Shown here: positions 48,901-59,750 of the stretch, piece after piece
Layout: every line of letters starts with the position of its first letter
Numbering within the stretch: the stretch's first letter is position 1
NCBI GenBank assembly: GCA_963930655.1
Contig: OZ005619.1
Location: forward strand, 248,001-312,000
Direction: 5' to 3'
DNA: 64,000 bases
Source of the DNA: Myrica gale
Lineage: Eukaryota > Streptophyta > Magnoliopsida > Fagales > Myricaceae
Program-made: the position numbers and the translations under genes
Notes under the pieces: generated by a model
What the model was told of the DNA's origin: nothing
The model's input: only the letters and a program-made list of their open reading frames with translations
Database searches by the model: none

Positions 48901-51880
48901 AAGATAGTGACAATGCATTTATCACGTTTTAAATCCGGCTTTGGTTCCTTCTGGGTAGCTAGTTGGTTTATGTACGTAAGGTTTGCATTGATCACGTTTT
49001 AGATAGTGACAATGCATTGATCACGTTTTAAATCCGGCTTCGGCTCCTTCTGGGTAGCTAGTTGGTTTATGTACGTAAGGTTTTCAAAGAAAGATAGTGA
49101 CATGCATTAATGCAAGCAAGCTGGATCACTAGTTGTATTGTATCTTCGGTTCCTTCTGTGTAGCTAGTCGTTTTCGAATTTCATGCACATGCCAACATGT
49201 TCTGGTCATGCACATATGAACAGAGCACATTTTAGGATTGTTTTGTGAGCACACATCAGCCATATAAATATATATCGTATTTAACAGAAATGACTCAATT
49301 CCATGTTATAGCTTTAGCTCAGTTTTGAAAGATATTATTTGAATTTAGGAGCACGAAGAATAGCTCTATTTGAACAGAAATCTCAACTCTCTAGAGCTGT
49401 CGTCTTTCAAGTTAAGAAGCGATTAATATCAGCTTTAAAAATTGGTGCGTGAGGCTGGAGTTGAATCTCAGCTTTGAAAAATGAGTTGTGGCTGCAGTTG
49501 AATAGACTAGGGCTGCACTATTGCAGTTGAATAGACTAGGGCTGCACTATTGGACCAAAATTTCAATAAGTAATTCCTCATGTCTAATTTACTGAGATAG
49601 GAAATGCGTTTTTTGTGAAAAGAAAAACATTGGCCAACCATATATCTTTACTTCATATTACATCTTAAACAAAGCTGATATCACCGTCGCACAAGATGGG
49701 TTGCTCAACAGGGAAAAAAGGAATGGAAAGCACCAACGCTAATTGCTCTTACAACGGGCTATTAGTGAATTGCTAATTTCGTGTTCCACAAAGGACAACC
49801 AAAACAAAGCAAGACGAACATCCATGGTTGTTCTTATTAGTCCAATCTCCTTGGCAGATTCATCCCATTGTGCAGGAAACTTGTGCTCTTCTTCAGCAGG
49901 TGCAGCAATGGTGTTTTACTAAGAAAGATAGTGACAATGCATTTATCACGTTTTAAATCCGGCTTTGGTTCCTTCTGGGTAGCTAGTTGGTTTATGTACG
50001 TAAGGTTTGCATTGATCACGTTTTAGATAGTGACAATGCATTGATCACGTTTTAAATCCGGCTTCGGCTCCTTCTGGGTAGCTAGTTGGTTTATGTACGT
50101 AAGGTTTTCAAAGAAAGATAGTGACATGCATTAATGCAAGCAAGCTGGATCACTAGTTGTATTGTATCTTCGGTTCCTTCTGTGTAGCTAGTCGTTTTCG
50201 AATTTCATGCACATGCCAACATGTTCTGGTCATGCACATATGAACAGAGCACATTTTAGGATTGTTTTGTGAGCACACATCAGCCATATAAATATATATC
50301 GTATTTAACAGAAATGACTCAATTCCATGTTATAGCTTTAGCTCAGTTTTGAAAGATATTATTTGAATTTAGGAGCACGAAGAATAGCTCTATTTGAACA
50401 GAAATCTCAACTCTCTAGAGCTGTCGTCTTTCAAGTTAAGAAGCGATTAATATCAGCTTTAAAAATTGGTGCGTGAGGCTGGAGTTGAATCTCAGCTTTG
50501 AAAAATGAGTTGTGGCTGCAGTTGAATAGACTAGGGCTGCACTATTGCAGTTGAATAGACTAGGGCTGCACTATTGGACCAAAATTTCAATAAGTAATTC
50601 CTCATGTCTAATTTACTGAGATAGGAAATGCGTTTTTTGTGAAAAGAAAAACATTGGCCAACCATATATCTTTACTTCATATTACATCTTAAACAAAGCT
50701 GATATCACCGTCGCACAAGATGGGTTGCTCAACAGGGAAAAAAGGAATGGAAAGCACCAACGCTAATTGCTCTTACAACGGGCTATTAGTGAATTGCTAA
50801 TTTCGTGTTCCACAAAGGACAACCAAAACAAAGCAAGACGAACATCCATGGTTGTTCTTATTAGTCCAATCTCCTTGGCAGATTCATCCCATTGTGCAGG
50901 AAACTTGTGCTCTTCTTCAGCAGGTGCAGCAATGGTGTTTTACTAAGAAAGATAGTGACAATGCATTTATCACGTTTTAAATCCGGCTTTGGTTCCTTCT
51001 GGGTAGCTAGTTGGTTTATGTACGTAAGGTTTGCATTGATCACGTTTTAGATAGTGACAATGCATTGATCACGTTTTAAATCCGGCTTCGGCTCCTTCTG
51101 GGTAGCTAGTTGGTTTATGTACGTAAGGTTTTCAAAGAAAGATAGTGACATGCATTAATGCAAGCAAGCTGGATCACTAGTTGTATTGTATCTTCGGTTC
51201 CTTCTGTGTAGCTAGTCGTTTTCGAATTTCATGCACATGCCAACATGTTCTGGTCATGCACATATGAACAGAGCACATTTTAGGATTGTTTTGTGAGCAC
51301 ACATCAGCCATATAAATATATATCGTATTTAACAGAAATGACTCAATTCCATGTTATAGCTTTAGCTCAGTTTTGAAAGATATTATTTGAATTTAGGAGC
51401 ACGAAGAATAGCTCTATTTGAACAGAAATCTCAACTCTCTAGAGCTGTCGTCTTTCAAGTTAAGAAGCGATTAATATCAGCTTTAAAAATTGGTGCGTGA
51501 GGCTGGAGTTGAATCTCAGCTTTGAAAAATGAGTTGTGGCTGCAGTTGAATAGACTAGGGCTGCACTATTGCAGTTGAATAGACTAGGGCTGCACTATTG
51601 GACCAAAATTTCAATAAGTAATTCCTCATGTCTAATTTACTGAGATAGGAAATGCGTTTTTTGTGAAAAGAAAAACATTGGCCAACCATATATCTTTACT
51701 TCATATTACATCTTAAACAAAGCTGATATCACCGTCGCACAAGATGGGTTGCTCAACAGGGAAAAAAGGAATGGAAAGCACCGACGCTAATTGCTCTTAC
51801 AACGGGCTATTAGTGAATTGCTAATTTCGTGTTCCACAAAGGACAACCAAAACAAAGCAAGACGAACATCCATGGTTGGT
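45848..51880. repeat. Tandem array with 1024-bp period directly upstream of FMO
   Basis: After a diverged first unit (about 45848-46385, offset 1006 bp from its counterpart), the sequence repeats with a period of exactly 1024 bases to about 51878, a little over five periods. Landmark words recur at 46085, 47091, 48115, 49139, 50163 and 51187. By eye I found one difference among the exact units (A to G at 51783). Each unit contains two or three copies of a shorter word TTTTAAATCCGGCTTCGG with CCTTCTGGGTAGCTAGTTGG, and a 29-bp direct duplication (GCAGTTGAATAGACTAGGGC and following). The first unit lacks some indels found in the others and looks like the founder. No gene is evident in the unit. 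Confidence 0.95.
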
Positions 51881-52188
51881 TTGTTCTTGTAAGTCCAATC
51901 TCTACAACAAACCATGGACTCTAAAATATAGCATCAATAGAGGCCTATAAACACCAACTTACCCCACAAAATAAAGAAAACGAAAACCTAAGGCCTATAG
52001 CCCAAGTCCCAACCTAACGGAGCCTGCCTCTATTACTCTATAGCCTGTCTCTGTTACTCTGTAGGTTTCGTGTGCTACCGCTTTTTTCTCCCCAAGTTCC
52101 AACAAAATTCAAAGGCCTATAAGAAGTCTAGTCCCACCAGAAATAATATTCCCGGGAGATATTTTCTGATTCCGAAACACCTTGTTTT
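51881..52188. other. Unclassified sequence after the array
   Basis: The array breaks off within the word CATCCATGGTTG. The next 300 bases show only a small internal repeat (CCTGCCTCTATTACTCTATAG followed by a similar CCTGTCTCTGTTACTCTGTAG). Confidence 0.4.
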
Positions 52189-52540
52189 GTGTCAGCACGC
52201 AACTAAAATATTTACGGGGGTATAACAACAAACAATCCGGCAGAATATTCGAGAAGCATATGACTCACAGCATACAGGAGCACAATTTGGACACCAAAAA
52301 TATGAACTCATCCACCCTCCACCAATCGAATCAGACCACACAAGACCTGCCTGCCGGCTGCTCGTTTCATGACCCATCTCTGTGTCAGCACGCAACTAAA
52401 ATATTTCCAGGGGTATAACAGCAAACAATCCGGCAGAATATTCGCGAAGCATATGACTCACAGCATACAGGAGCACAATTTGGACACCAAAAATATGAAC
52501 TCATCCACCCTCCACCAATCGAATCAGACCACACAACTCA
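52189..52540. repeat. Direct duplication of about 155 bp, spacing 192 bp
   Basis: The block beginning GTCAGCACGCAACTAAAATA and ending GAATCAGACCACACAA occurs at about 52191-52343 and again at 52383-52535 with very few differences. It is separated by about 40 bases (CCTGCCTGCCGGCTGCTCG and following). Confidence 0.85.
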
Positions 52541-52551
52541 CAAGATAGACT

Positions 52552-52801
52552 GATAGAGAGAAGCGACCAACTCTAGGATGAATGATAGAGATCAGGACAT
52601 TATATCCTGTTCCCTTGCTTTTTAATTGGTTACCACCTGGGTTCATGGGTTTGGTCCCTATGCTCTGGCCTCATATTTGTATTACAAGTGAACTTGAATC
52701 TATATTGATACTTTTAGACTTTTCCCCAAAATAAGTTCTACATTGTGCAAGTGATTATCCCTTGTGTGTTCTGGTCTTAATCGAAACCACAAAATAGTCC
52801 G
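52552..52801 (+). repeat. Segmental duplicate of CRR6 intron 1 sequence (partner 54870-55126)
   Basis: Both segments contain GAGAAGCGACCAACTCTAGG, GATAGAGATCAGGACATTAT, TTAATTGGTTACCACCTGGG and TTTTCCCCAAAAT, in the same order and at the same spacing, with about one difference in ten bases by eye. Confidence 0.85.
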
Positions 52802-54008
52802 TAGATCTTGTCAGTCCTTATCTTTTCTTTTCTTTTCTTGATTATTGTGTTTAGTGATAGAGTTTTTTAGAGAGAACTGCGTAACTTTCTCGTTCCTTAC
52901 CTTCTCTATTTATCATTGTTCTTTCTGTTTAGGGTCAGGGTTTCTTGGGCCTTGGCCTACATTTCTTTTCTTCGGATGTCAGTCCTTTTTTTCACCTCAC
53001 GCCTTCTGATTTTTATTAGCAATGTAGGACTCACATTTTCCTCCTACCTTTTTTATTGGTCTGCAATGAGGCTGCTTCTGTTTACCCAATTAATGACGAG
53101 ATTTTATTCTTTCTAATATTCATTGTATCATAGAACTACATGATTAACCTCCTCTAGGTCTTGCTTTTCGTATACGACGTGATCTTTATTTAAGAGGGTT
53201 ATTGGTCTATTTACAGGGCCTGACTCTTAGTTAAAGAGGAATCCTGTGTATTCATGGGTGGGCTTGGACTCTCTCTTGCAAGGCCTTTTATGGCTTTCTG
53301 AGTTCAAAAAATCTATCCCCATCAACAACTCTATAAAATAGATCAAAGGAATTGATTTGTTAAAATCAATATCACATGATTACAATAATTATATCGTAAT
53401 CAAACCCATAGATTTTGACCCTCTCTAAATCGCCAGCAAACGGACTCTAGAGCGGATTCCTAGCTCCATCCATGGGAGGATCTGGCCAATGTCAAACATT
53501 TTTTTTTTTGCCCAAGAATACTGTAAGAGCAGAGGGGGGAATTTGGGCGATTTTGTTTCATGTAAAAGGAAGGAAATATATTTTTTTAAAAAATGTTTAC
53601 AAGTTTGCAAATGAAATCGCTACTACTCGTGGTTCTTTTATTTTCAAGTGAAAATTTGTTCAATCTATTTATATTGTCAAGTATCTATCAACTTCTTTAT
53701 TCTCTTCAAGTTTTATTTTATTTTTTTCATCAAATTTTCATTAATTATATACAATGTGTGTATACAATTTTCAATCTCAGTAATTCTTACGTTACGTGTA
53801 TTTTAATATTTTAAATTTTTTTAATCCTTAATTTTTGATATTTTAACTTTAAGATATTTTTTTACCGTAGAAAAAAAATATATCATTTAGCCTTAAGAAT
53901 TGTCCACTTCAAATTCAATCCTATTACACCACTTACAGATCCTAAACCGTTTGTTATGACGACCCAGGTTGACTCTCAACAAAAATAATTGTGGATGACG
54001 GGTGTGTG
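52802..54008. other. Upstream flank of CRR6; degenerate repeats
   Basis: No gene was recognised. Bases 53770-53930 resemble, weakly, the 3' part of the hAT family at 28.3 and 59.8 kb (words such as TCCTTAATTTTTGA and CTAAGATATTTTTT), which may be an old copy. Confidence 0.35.
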
Positions 54009-54016
54009 TATAAAAG
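54009..54016 (+). promoter_or_regulatory. TATA box of CRR6
   Basis: TATAAAAG lies about 150 bases upstream of the proposed start codon at 54167, giving a leader of about 120 bases. Confidence 0.55.
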
Positions 54017-54166
54017 CCCAGAAACGGATGTCTCCTTTATATTTTATTTTGGGTAAGTTGATGTCCCCGTTGAAACACCGAGGCCACAAGAAAATGTAGA
54101 TAAACTGAAACAAAACGAAACTGTATTAACAGTCTCAGATCACCACAAATCACCCGCGCGGCTTGA

Positions 54167-56021
54167 ATGATGAATCCTCCAATGACCACTTCTATCAAGG
54201 TTATGCTTCTACCCTCTCCTTCACTAAAACAGACCATTTTCTCTCCTGCTCCATGGATGTCCTGCAAACCCATCTCATATCAGACGGCTTCTTTGCACAT
54301 TTCTCATTCGCCTCGGCCACGTGGAGAAGTGGAAGTCTCAATTGCCTTCAATCCATCTGGAAATTTCGACCTTTCGTTATTTGGTGATGAAGAGGGTAAC
54401 ACCTTGAACTTTTATGATGTATATCATCGCTTATTTATGAGCGTTTCTGCTTTTCTGGATTAAATGATTGAACTTTGAAATGATTCAACCATGTCATAGC
54501 TTTAGCTCAATTTGAAAGATATTATTAAGGATTAAATTTAGGAGCACAAAGAATAGCCCTGTTTGAATAGAAATCTCAACTCTAGAGCTGTCGTCTTTCA
54601 AGTTGCGGCTCTGGTTCTAGAGGATTAAGAGCGATTAATATCAGCTTCAAACATTGGTACGTGAGGCTGGAGTTGAATGTGCTGAATCTCAGCTTTGAAA
54701 AATGATTTGTGGCTGCAGTTGAATAGACTAAGGCTGCACTATCGGACCAAAGTTTCAATAAGCAATTCCTCATGTCTAATTTATTGAGATAAGCTCAACA
54801 GAGGAATTGCGTTTTAGTGGAAAAAAAAATTGACCAACCATATTTTAACCAATTAATTTCTTAGAGAATGACAGAGAGAAGCGACCAACTCTAGGATGAT
54901 TGATAGAGATCAGGACATTATATGCTGCTCTCTTGCTTTTTAATTGGTTACCACCTGGGTTTCTGGGTTTGGCCCCTATTCTCTGGCTTCATATTTGTAT
55001 TTACAAGTTAACTTGAATCTATATTGATACTTCTAGAATTTTCCCCAAAATGAGTTCTACGTTGTTCAACTGATTTTCTCTTCTATTTGTTTTGGTCTTA
55101 ATTGGAACCACGAAACAGTCAGTGGATCAACAATAAGCTATGCACAAATGTGAAAGAAGTTCATTCTTAAGACGAAAGAGAACATTACTTAAATTTTAAT
55201 GATTATCGTAAATTAGTCCAAAAATATTTAGGCAACCACTACTAACTCTTTTGTTGTGCCAAGGATAAGATTTGATAGATTCTATTGGACTTACACAGAT
55301 GCACAACAAGCAGAACCTCCAATGCCACCAACTGAAGGTCGATTTGATGTAGTTATTGACAACGATATCATTCGCCGTCTTGACTTATCCCCATTTCAAG
55401 CCACGACAGGAATTAAATCAACCATTATCTGGTAAGCAGTGTGAAAAGCTTAACTATTTTGCATATGACTTGCTACTGGTTCATACCTAATATGATCCTG
55501 CATGCTGGTATTGTCACAGTGGAGCCAAAGGAGTTTCTCGAACGTACAATTGGCTTTTCCATTAATTATACAAGAGAAGATCCACGTGATCCTAGAGAGT
55601 TATCAGAATTTCCTGGTATAAGACTCTGGTTTGTCAGACTTGATGAAATTTATCCATGGCTGCCTGTCTTGATGGACTGGCGAGCTGGAGGAGAGCTAGC
55701 TCGTTACGCAGCTGTGTTGGTCTGTCACCAGGTAATAGATAATAGAACAGTGATAGAGAGAGGAAAACCAGATGATTCTTTGATGTTCCAAGTTTTGAAA
55801 TCCTCTTTTGGCAGATGAATATGAAGATGGGTGTTGTTTTTAATCCGGAGGCACTGGAACTGTTCATTATGAAGAAAGTTTTCATTGTTTATTCTTGGTT
55901 GAGGCAACATAATATACCAAAGCCAAGACTGAAGACAAGTGACATGGCCAGGATGCTTGGATTTGCTGTTGGAGACGAACTATTCGACTTGGTGGATGAA
56001 AGTCCACTTGATCCATCATAA
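54167..56021 (+). pseudogene. CRR6: CRR6 (chlororespiratory reduction 6, DUF1817) with an apparent 1-bp frameshift
   Basis: Exons by splice sites and homology: 54167-54395, 55299-55431, 55520-55731, 55815-56021. Exon 1 gives a Ser/Pro-rich chloroplast transit peptide and VSIAFNPSGNFDLSLFGDEE. Exon 2 gives PPMPPTEGRFDVVIDND and IRRLDLSPFQATTGIKS. Exon 3 gives EPKEFLERTIGF, REDPRDPRELSEFPGIRLWF and MDWRAGGELARYAAVLV. Exon 4 gives MNMKMGVVFNPEALELF and KPRLKTSDMARMLGF. CRR6 helps assemble subcomplex A of the chloroplast NDH complex. The summed length is 781 nt (3n+1). An extra A at about 55420 turns the expected AAA TCA CCA TTA TCT G (KSPLS) into a shifted frame before the donor. Exon 3 also has one additional Gly codon. 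All else looks conserved, so this is a recent lesion, an unrecognised splice variant or a base-calling error. Confidence 0.85.
54476..54845 (+). repeat. Diverged single copy of the array unit inside CRR6 intron 1
   Basis: This segment parallels array positions about 46223-46575: TAGCTTTAGCTCA, GAAAGATATTATT, TCTCAACTCTAGAGCTGTCG, GATTAATATCAGCTT, TTTCAATAAGCAATTCCTCA and so on. It has only one copy of the 29-bp word that is doubled in the array, suggesting the older state. The segmental duplicate at 54870 follows directly. Confidence 0.85.
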
Positions 56022-57514
56022 ACAAGGAAGCCTACAAACTCCATTGTTCTCCATGTGAAATCCAACAACTCATTGAAGGCTAAAAATATGCTCTCGAACA
56101 CACCATACAAGGATAATGGGTGTGAATAAGAATTAAATCCAAAAGGAGTTGCCCATATTATGAGACTCACGAGCAGAGCAGAAGGGTGTCATGCATTTTT
56201 TCCGTGGGAGTGATGTCAATGACTGGTTTGGAACTTGAAATAAGTGTTATGCCAAGTAGCAATGGATACGAATTCAGTGCAGGGCCTATCATTAGCAAAG
56301 CTTCTGAACTACCAATATATATCATTGACCCCAACTTTAAAGCCAGAAACCGATCACATCTTGTAGTTAAGGAGCCTAAGGTTTGATGACATGGATACGG
56401 AATTTCTTTGACTTACAGTACTGCATTACAGATGATTGGGTTTGTTATTGAATACAGTACTGCATTACAGATGATGCTTTCCAGCTAAACAACATTACTA
56501 TTTTTGCTTATCTAATCCCACGGGGAATGCCCAGATGATGCTTTCCAGCTAAACAACATTACTATTTTTGGTGTAAAACGGACACATCCAAATCTCAATG
56601 CATAGAAATGAAATACAGTACTGCATCAATGGCTGTCTAATCCCACGAGGAATGGCCAGACGATGATTGTTGATTTCCAGCATCGAAAACATTACTATTA
56701 CCAAATTAGTATATTTTTGCCCAGATTCGGACCATTGAGTTCAGTACGTAGTGAAATTCCTTTTTTTAAGGTACAAGCGGTCAAAGCAAGGGATATTTGG
56801 TGTGGTGCTCAGGAAATCATGAGAAGCACACATGCAAGGCGAAAGCTTTTTTTAAGCTGGGAAATACACGTATTACCATGGGATTTAATTTGGTTCCTCG
56901 GAACGAAACAAGGAAGGAGCAATTTAATGGCTCATGATTTGGTTGAACAAAACGACTTGGTGTCTTGCAGGTCTGATTCGGCTCTAAAAATACGTCTTTG
57001 ATTTTAGGGTGCTCCAGGCCCATTTAATATGTTGGCCCATAGTCCGAGCACTCAACCAAATCAGCGGCACAAAAGGTGCCGAACACTGCTTGACCAACGT
57101 GCGCTGACAATCTGACATGTTTATGGGCCGGCCTTACGCTGAAAACAGAAAACTGTTTTCAGAAACAGAATCCAAACACACTCGACAAGATGGGTTCCTA
57201 ATTAATCTTGCAGACAAGCCTGTTCATGTTCTAGTGAGGCTCGTGAGTTGTGGCCTTGTGGGGTACTCTATGTACCCATGACTCATATTGATACCGCATG
57301 CCCTGCTTAAACCAGTGTGTTTTTCTGGCTTGTGGAACGCGGATAAGATATATAGTACCGATGCCTTTCGCACATGATATAAGTTTCGTTTTGAAGCCAA
57401 AGGAAAGGAAGACTGGTTGGCTTCCTTTCATACACTTTGTTTCGCACATGCTCAACAATTCCTTTCCTAATTTTGTCGTGAATAGCAATAGTCAGTGCAG
57501 CTTCTTATAGTTGA
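56022..57514. other. 3' flank of CRR6 with local duplications; no supported gene
   Basis: An open + frame at 56186-56386 contains ISKASELPIYIIDPNFKARN; it looks protein-like but I do not recognise it. Between 56415 and 56640 short direct repeats occur: TACAGTACTGCATTACAGAT twice plus a partial third, and GATGCTTTCCAGCTAAACAA twice. The rest shows nothing. Confidence 0.4.
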
Positions 57515-58350
57515 AAAACCTAGTTTAGACTCTATAAACACCTAGAGGGATGAATATGTGTTTTACTTCTAATTAAAAATCAACAACAATTTTAGCTTAG
57601 ATATACAAAATAATCAACTCAATCAACAAAATTAGCAACGAAAAATTAAATCAAACTTCAATCACACAAACAGACAAGGATTTGGTGACGAAGTGGAAAA
57701 CCTTTGAAATACTATTTAAAGGAAAAACTACTGCGGCCTAGCAACCATTTGAAATTCACTAAGAAAAAAAATCGTACAAACAGTGATTTAGACACAGACA
57801 ACCCCAGTTATTTGACTCTAACAACCCTGATGTAATAATCTAAGCGTCTCTGCTTAGACCAGCTATGTGCGACATTCACCTCAAACCTTTGAGATTCTTC
57901 TTATGGATTCTTCATGAACAAATCTTATTCTTCAGCACACCTTCAACACTATGAAGGTTCCACAAGAATGGTGATTGAAAATCAGAAAAACTAATCAAGA
58001 TGAAGGCATAAATCTTCTGATATTTTTCTCTAAGAAAATGAGGCACAAGTATACTCAATAATAGCCTCAATAGTGTTTATGGCTGTCCTTCACAAACCCA
58101 AGTAAGGATTCTCCATTTTCCACAAGGAAAGTCCAGAAAATCAGGAGTTTCTGAAATTCGCCGAAAGTCGCTCGAGCGTGAGTCAAGCGTGAAGTCTCTG
58201 TCTGAATTGTTCATGGATTGCTCGAGTGGTAGTCGAGCATCAACCGAGCGATAAGTCTCTGTAAGAAATAGTCAAGCCTCGCTCGAGCAGTGGTCGAGCG
58301 TCAATGGAGTAGAAAGTCCCTGTAAGACAAATTTATCTCGCTCGAGCAAC
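57515..58350. repeat. Dispersed repeat, copy B (diverged)
   Basis: It shares TTAGACTCTATAAACACCTA followed by GAGGGATGAATATGTG, TTTGGTGACGAAGTGGAAAA, GCAACCATTTGAAATTCACT and TTGACTCTAACAACCC with copies A and C. Its distal part carries a minisatellite of CGCTCGAGC words (58150-58350). Confidence 0.6.
58150..58350. repeat. Minisatellite with CGCTCGAGC motif
   Basis: Three to four imperfect units of about 60 bases, each with CGCTCGAGC or GCTCGAGTGGTAGTCGAGC followed by a word like AAGTCTCTGT. The CTCGAG core is palindromic and CpG-containing. Confidence 0.7.
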
Positions 58351-58598
58351 CATCTTGGACACAACACATAGGCAAACTCTTGAATGAAAAAGGAGAGACA
58401 CTTACAAATCGATAAAGATATATTTTGATATAGAATTTTGCCAATACAAAAAAGCACTAACAATTGTTGTGGGTAGTATAAAAATGGAAAGCAAGAAGCC
58501 AAAAAGTGAAAAGTTAGCAAGCTAAGAATAACGGTATAGGTGGACTACTTTCTTTTCACCCATAGGAGCTCTAATTTGCGGGAATGGCTCTGTAGGCG

Positions 58599-59666
58599 TG
58601 TAATACCCCTCCCTCCCCCGATCCACGTATTTACTATGTTTTATGTATGGATGTATTTTTGTTTGATAAGAAGTTGAATCACTATGATAATATATCTTAT
58701 ATCTTGTTTTAACATAGTTTTTATGTTCAAAAGTTTGTGTGAATACGCTCTGGAGAAAACACTCAGTGGCACTAGGAAGAAAGCGATATTTTGTGAAGGT
58801 CGGAAAGTCGGGAGGTCTGAGGGTCGGCGTGGTCGGGAATTTTCTGGCCTGGCCTTGGACCCTGAGTGCGGGATTTCTTAGTTCGCGGAATGCGCATTTA
58901 ATGCCCCCTTATCTTAACCGCCTACGTGAATGTTCTTTGATTGGCTTGCACCTTGACTTAGTGCTTACAATAGAGACGTGTTATATGGGAAGTGTGGTGG
59001 CGGTCTGTGTATGACTCCGAACTGATTATTAGCTTTCGAATGATTGCCTACCTAGCTAAGGGTGTATAGGCTGGTCAGGGGGGGATGCACCCATTGGTTC
59101 GTTGTTCTCTCATGCGTATTTGATGTCTCAAAGAAAGATTAGTGAACCCACCTAGTACGTGAGTCATAAAGAAACGAAAGAGAAAGTGAGGAAAAGGACG
59201 TGAGTGGGGAAGAACATTGGCTGACTGAAGGAAAGAGACCGAGGTAGTACCGGTCTGCACTTTCCTTCCCATCAACTTCTGTCTTCTCCTGTCCTAACTA
59301 ATAATTTCTGTTGTTCAGGTGTTATTATTCATTTTATCCACAAAACCAGAAGACTCCGTATAAGGTAAGGGTTTAGCGAATTAACAAAATATTCGGGAAA
59401 GTTACATGCTTAGAGAGAACTAGACGTAAGGGATCTAGTTTACCGTTACAAGGGAAGGGTAGAGCTTGAGAGTTTGTTGCATATCAGGATACATAGGAGA
59501 TATTCACAGGCACGTAAAAGAGTTCTAGTTGTATGTTTATTATTGATGAGATCATTTTGAGAATGGTTAAATGCTTGATTTATGAAGCTAAAACATGTGA
59601 AGGGTGATCTGCGTATCTTTTAGTCTCTGTCAGTAGAGGGGGTAAGTACGGGCACGGGGCGTGACA
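58599..59666. mobile_element. Solo LTR with 5-bp target duplication; fossil
   Basis: The 1068-bp segment begins TGTAATACCCC and ends GGGGCGTGACA (TG...CA) and is flanked by AGGCG on both sides (58594-58598 and 59667-59671). There is no adjacent primer-binding site, second LTR or coding domain. It fits a solo LTR left by recombination, probably of a gypsy-type element by length and ends, though the superfamily is inferred. Confidence 0.7.
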
Positions 59667-59750
59667 AGGCGTCTGATCTTTTTGTTCGTCACTTGGGCTT
59701 ATGTGCTATAAATTCCTTCAAACTGTGCTGCTATAGTAGAGAGTAACAAC

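Noticed and set aside
45848-51880. CRISPR-like or centromeric satellite reading of the array
   Set aside because: Units are 1 kb with no short repeat-spacer pattern, the DNA is plant nuclear, and five units beside a gene are far from a centromeric satellite block.
56186-56386. Extra CRR6 exon or neighbouring gene
   Set aside because: CRR6 already ends at a normal stop at 56021, and this frame shows no recognisable family or splice sites.
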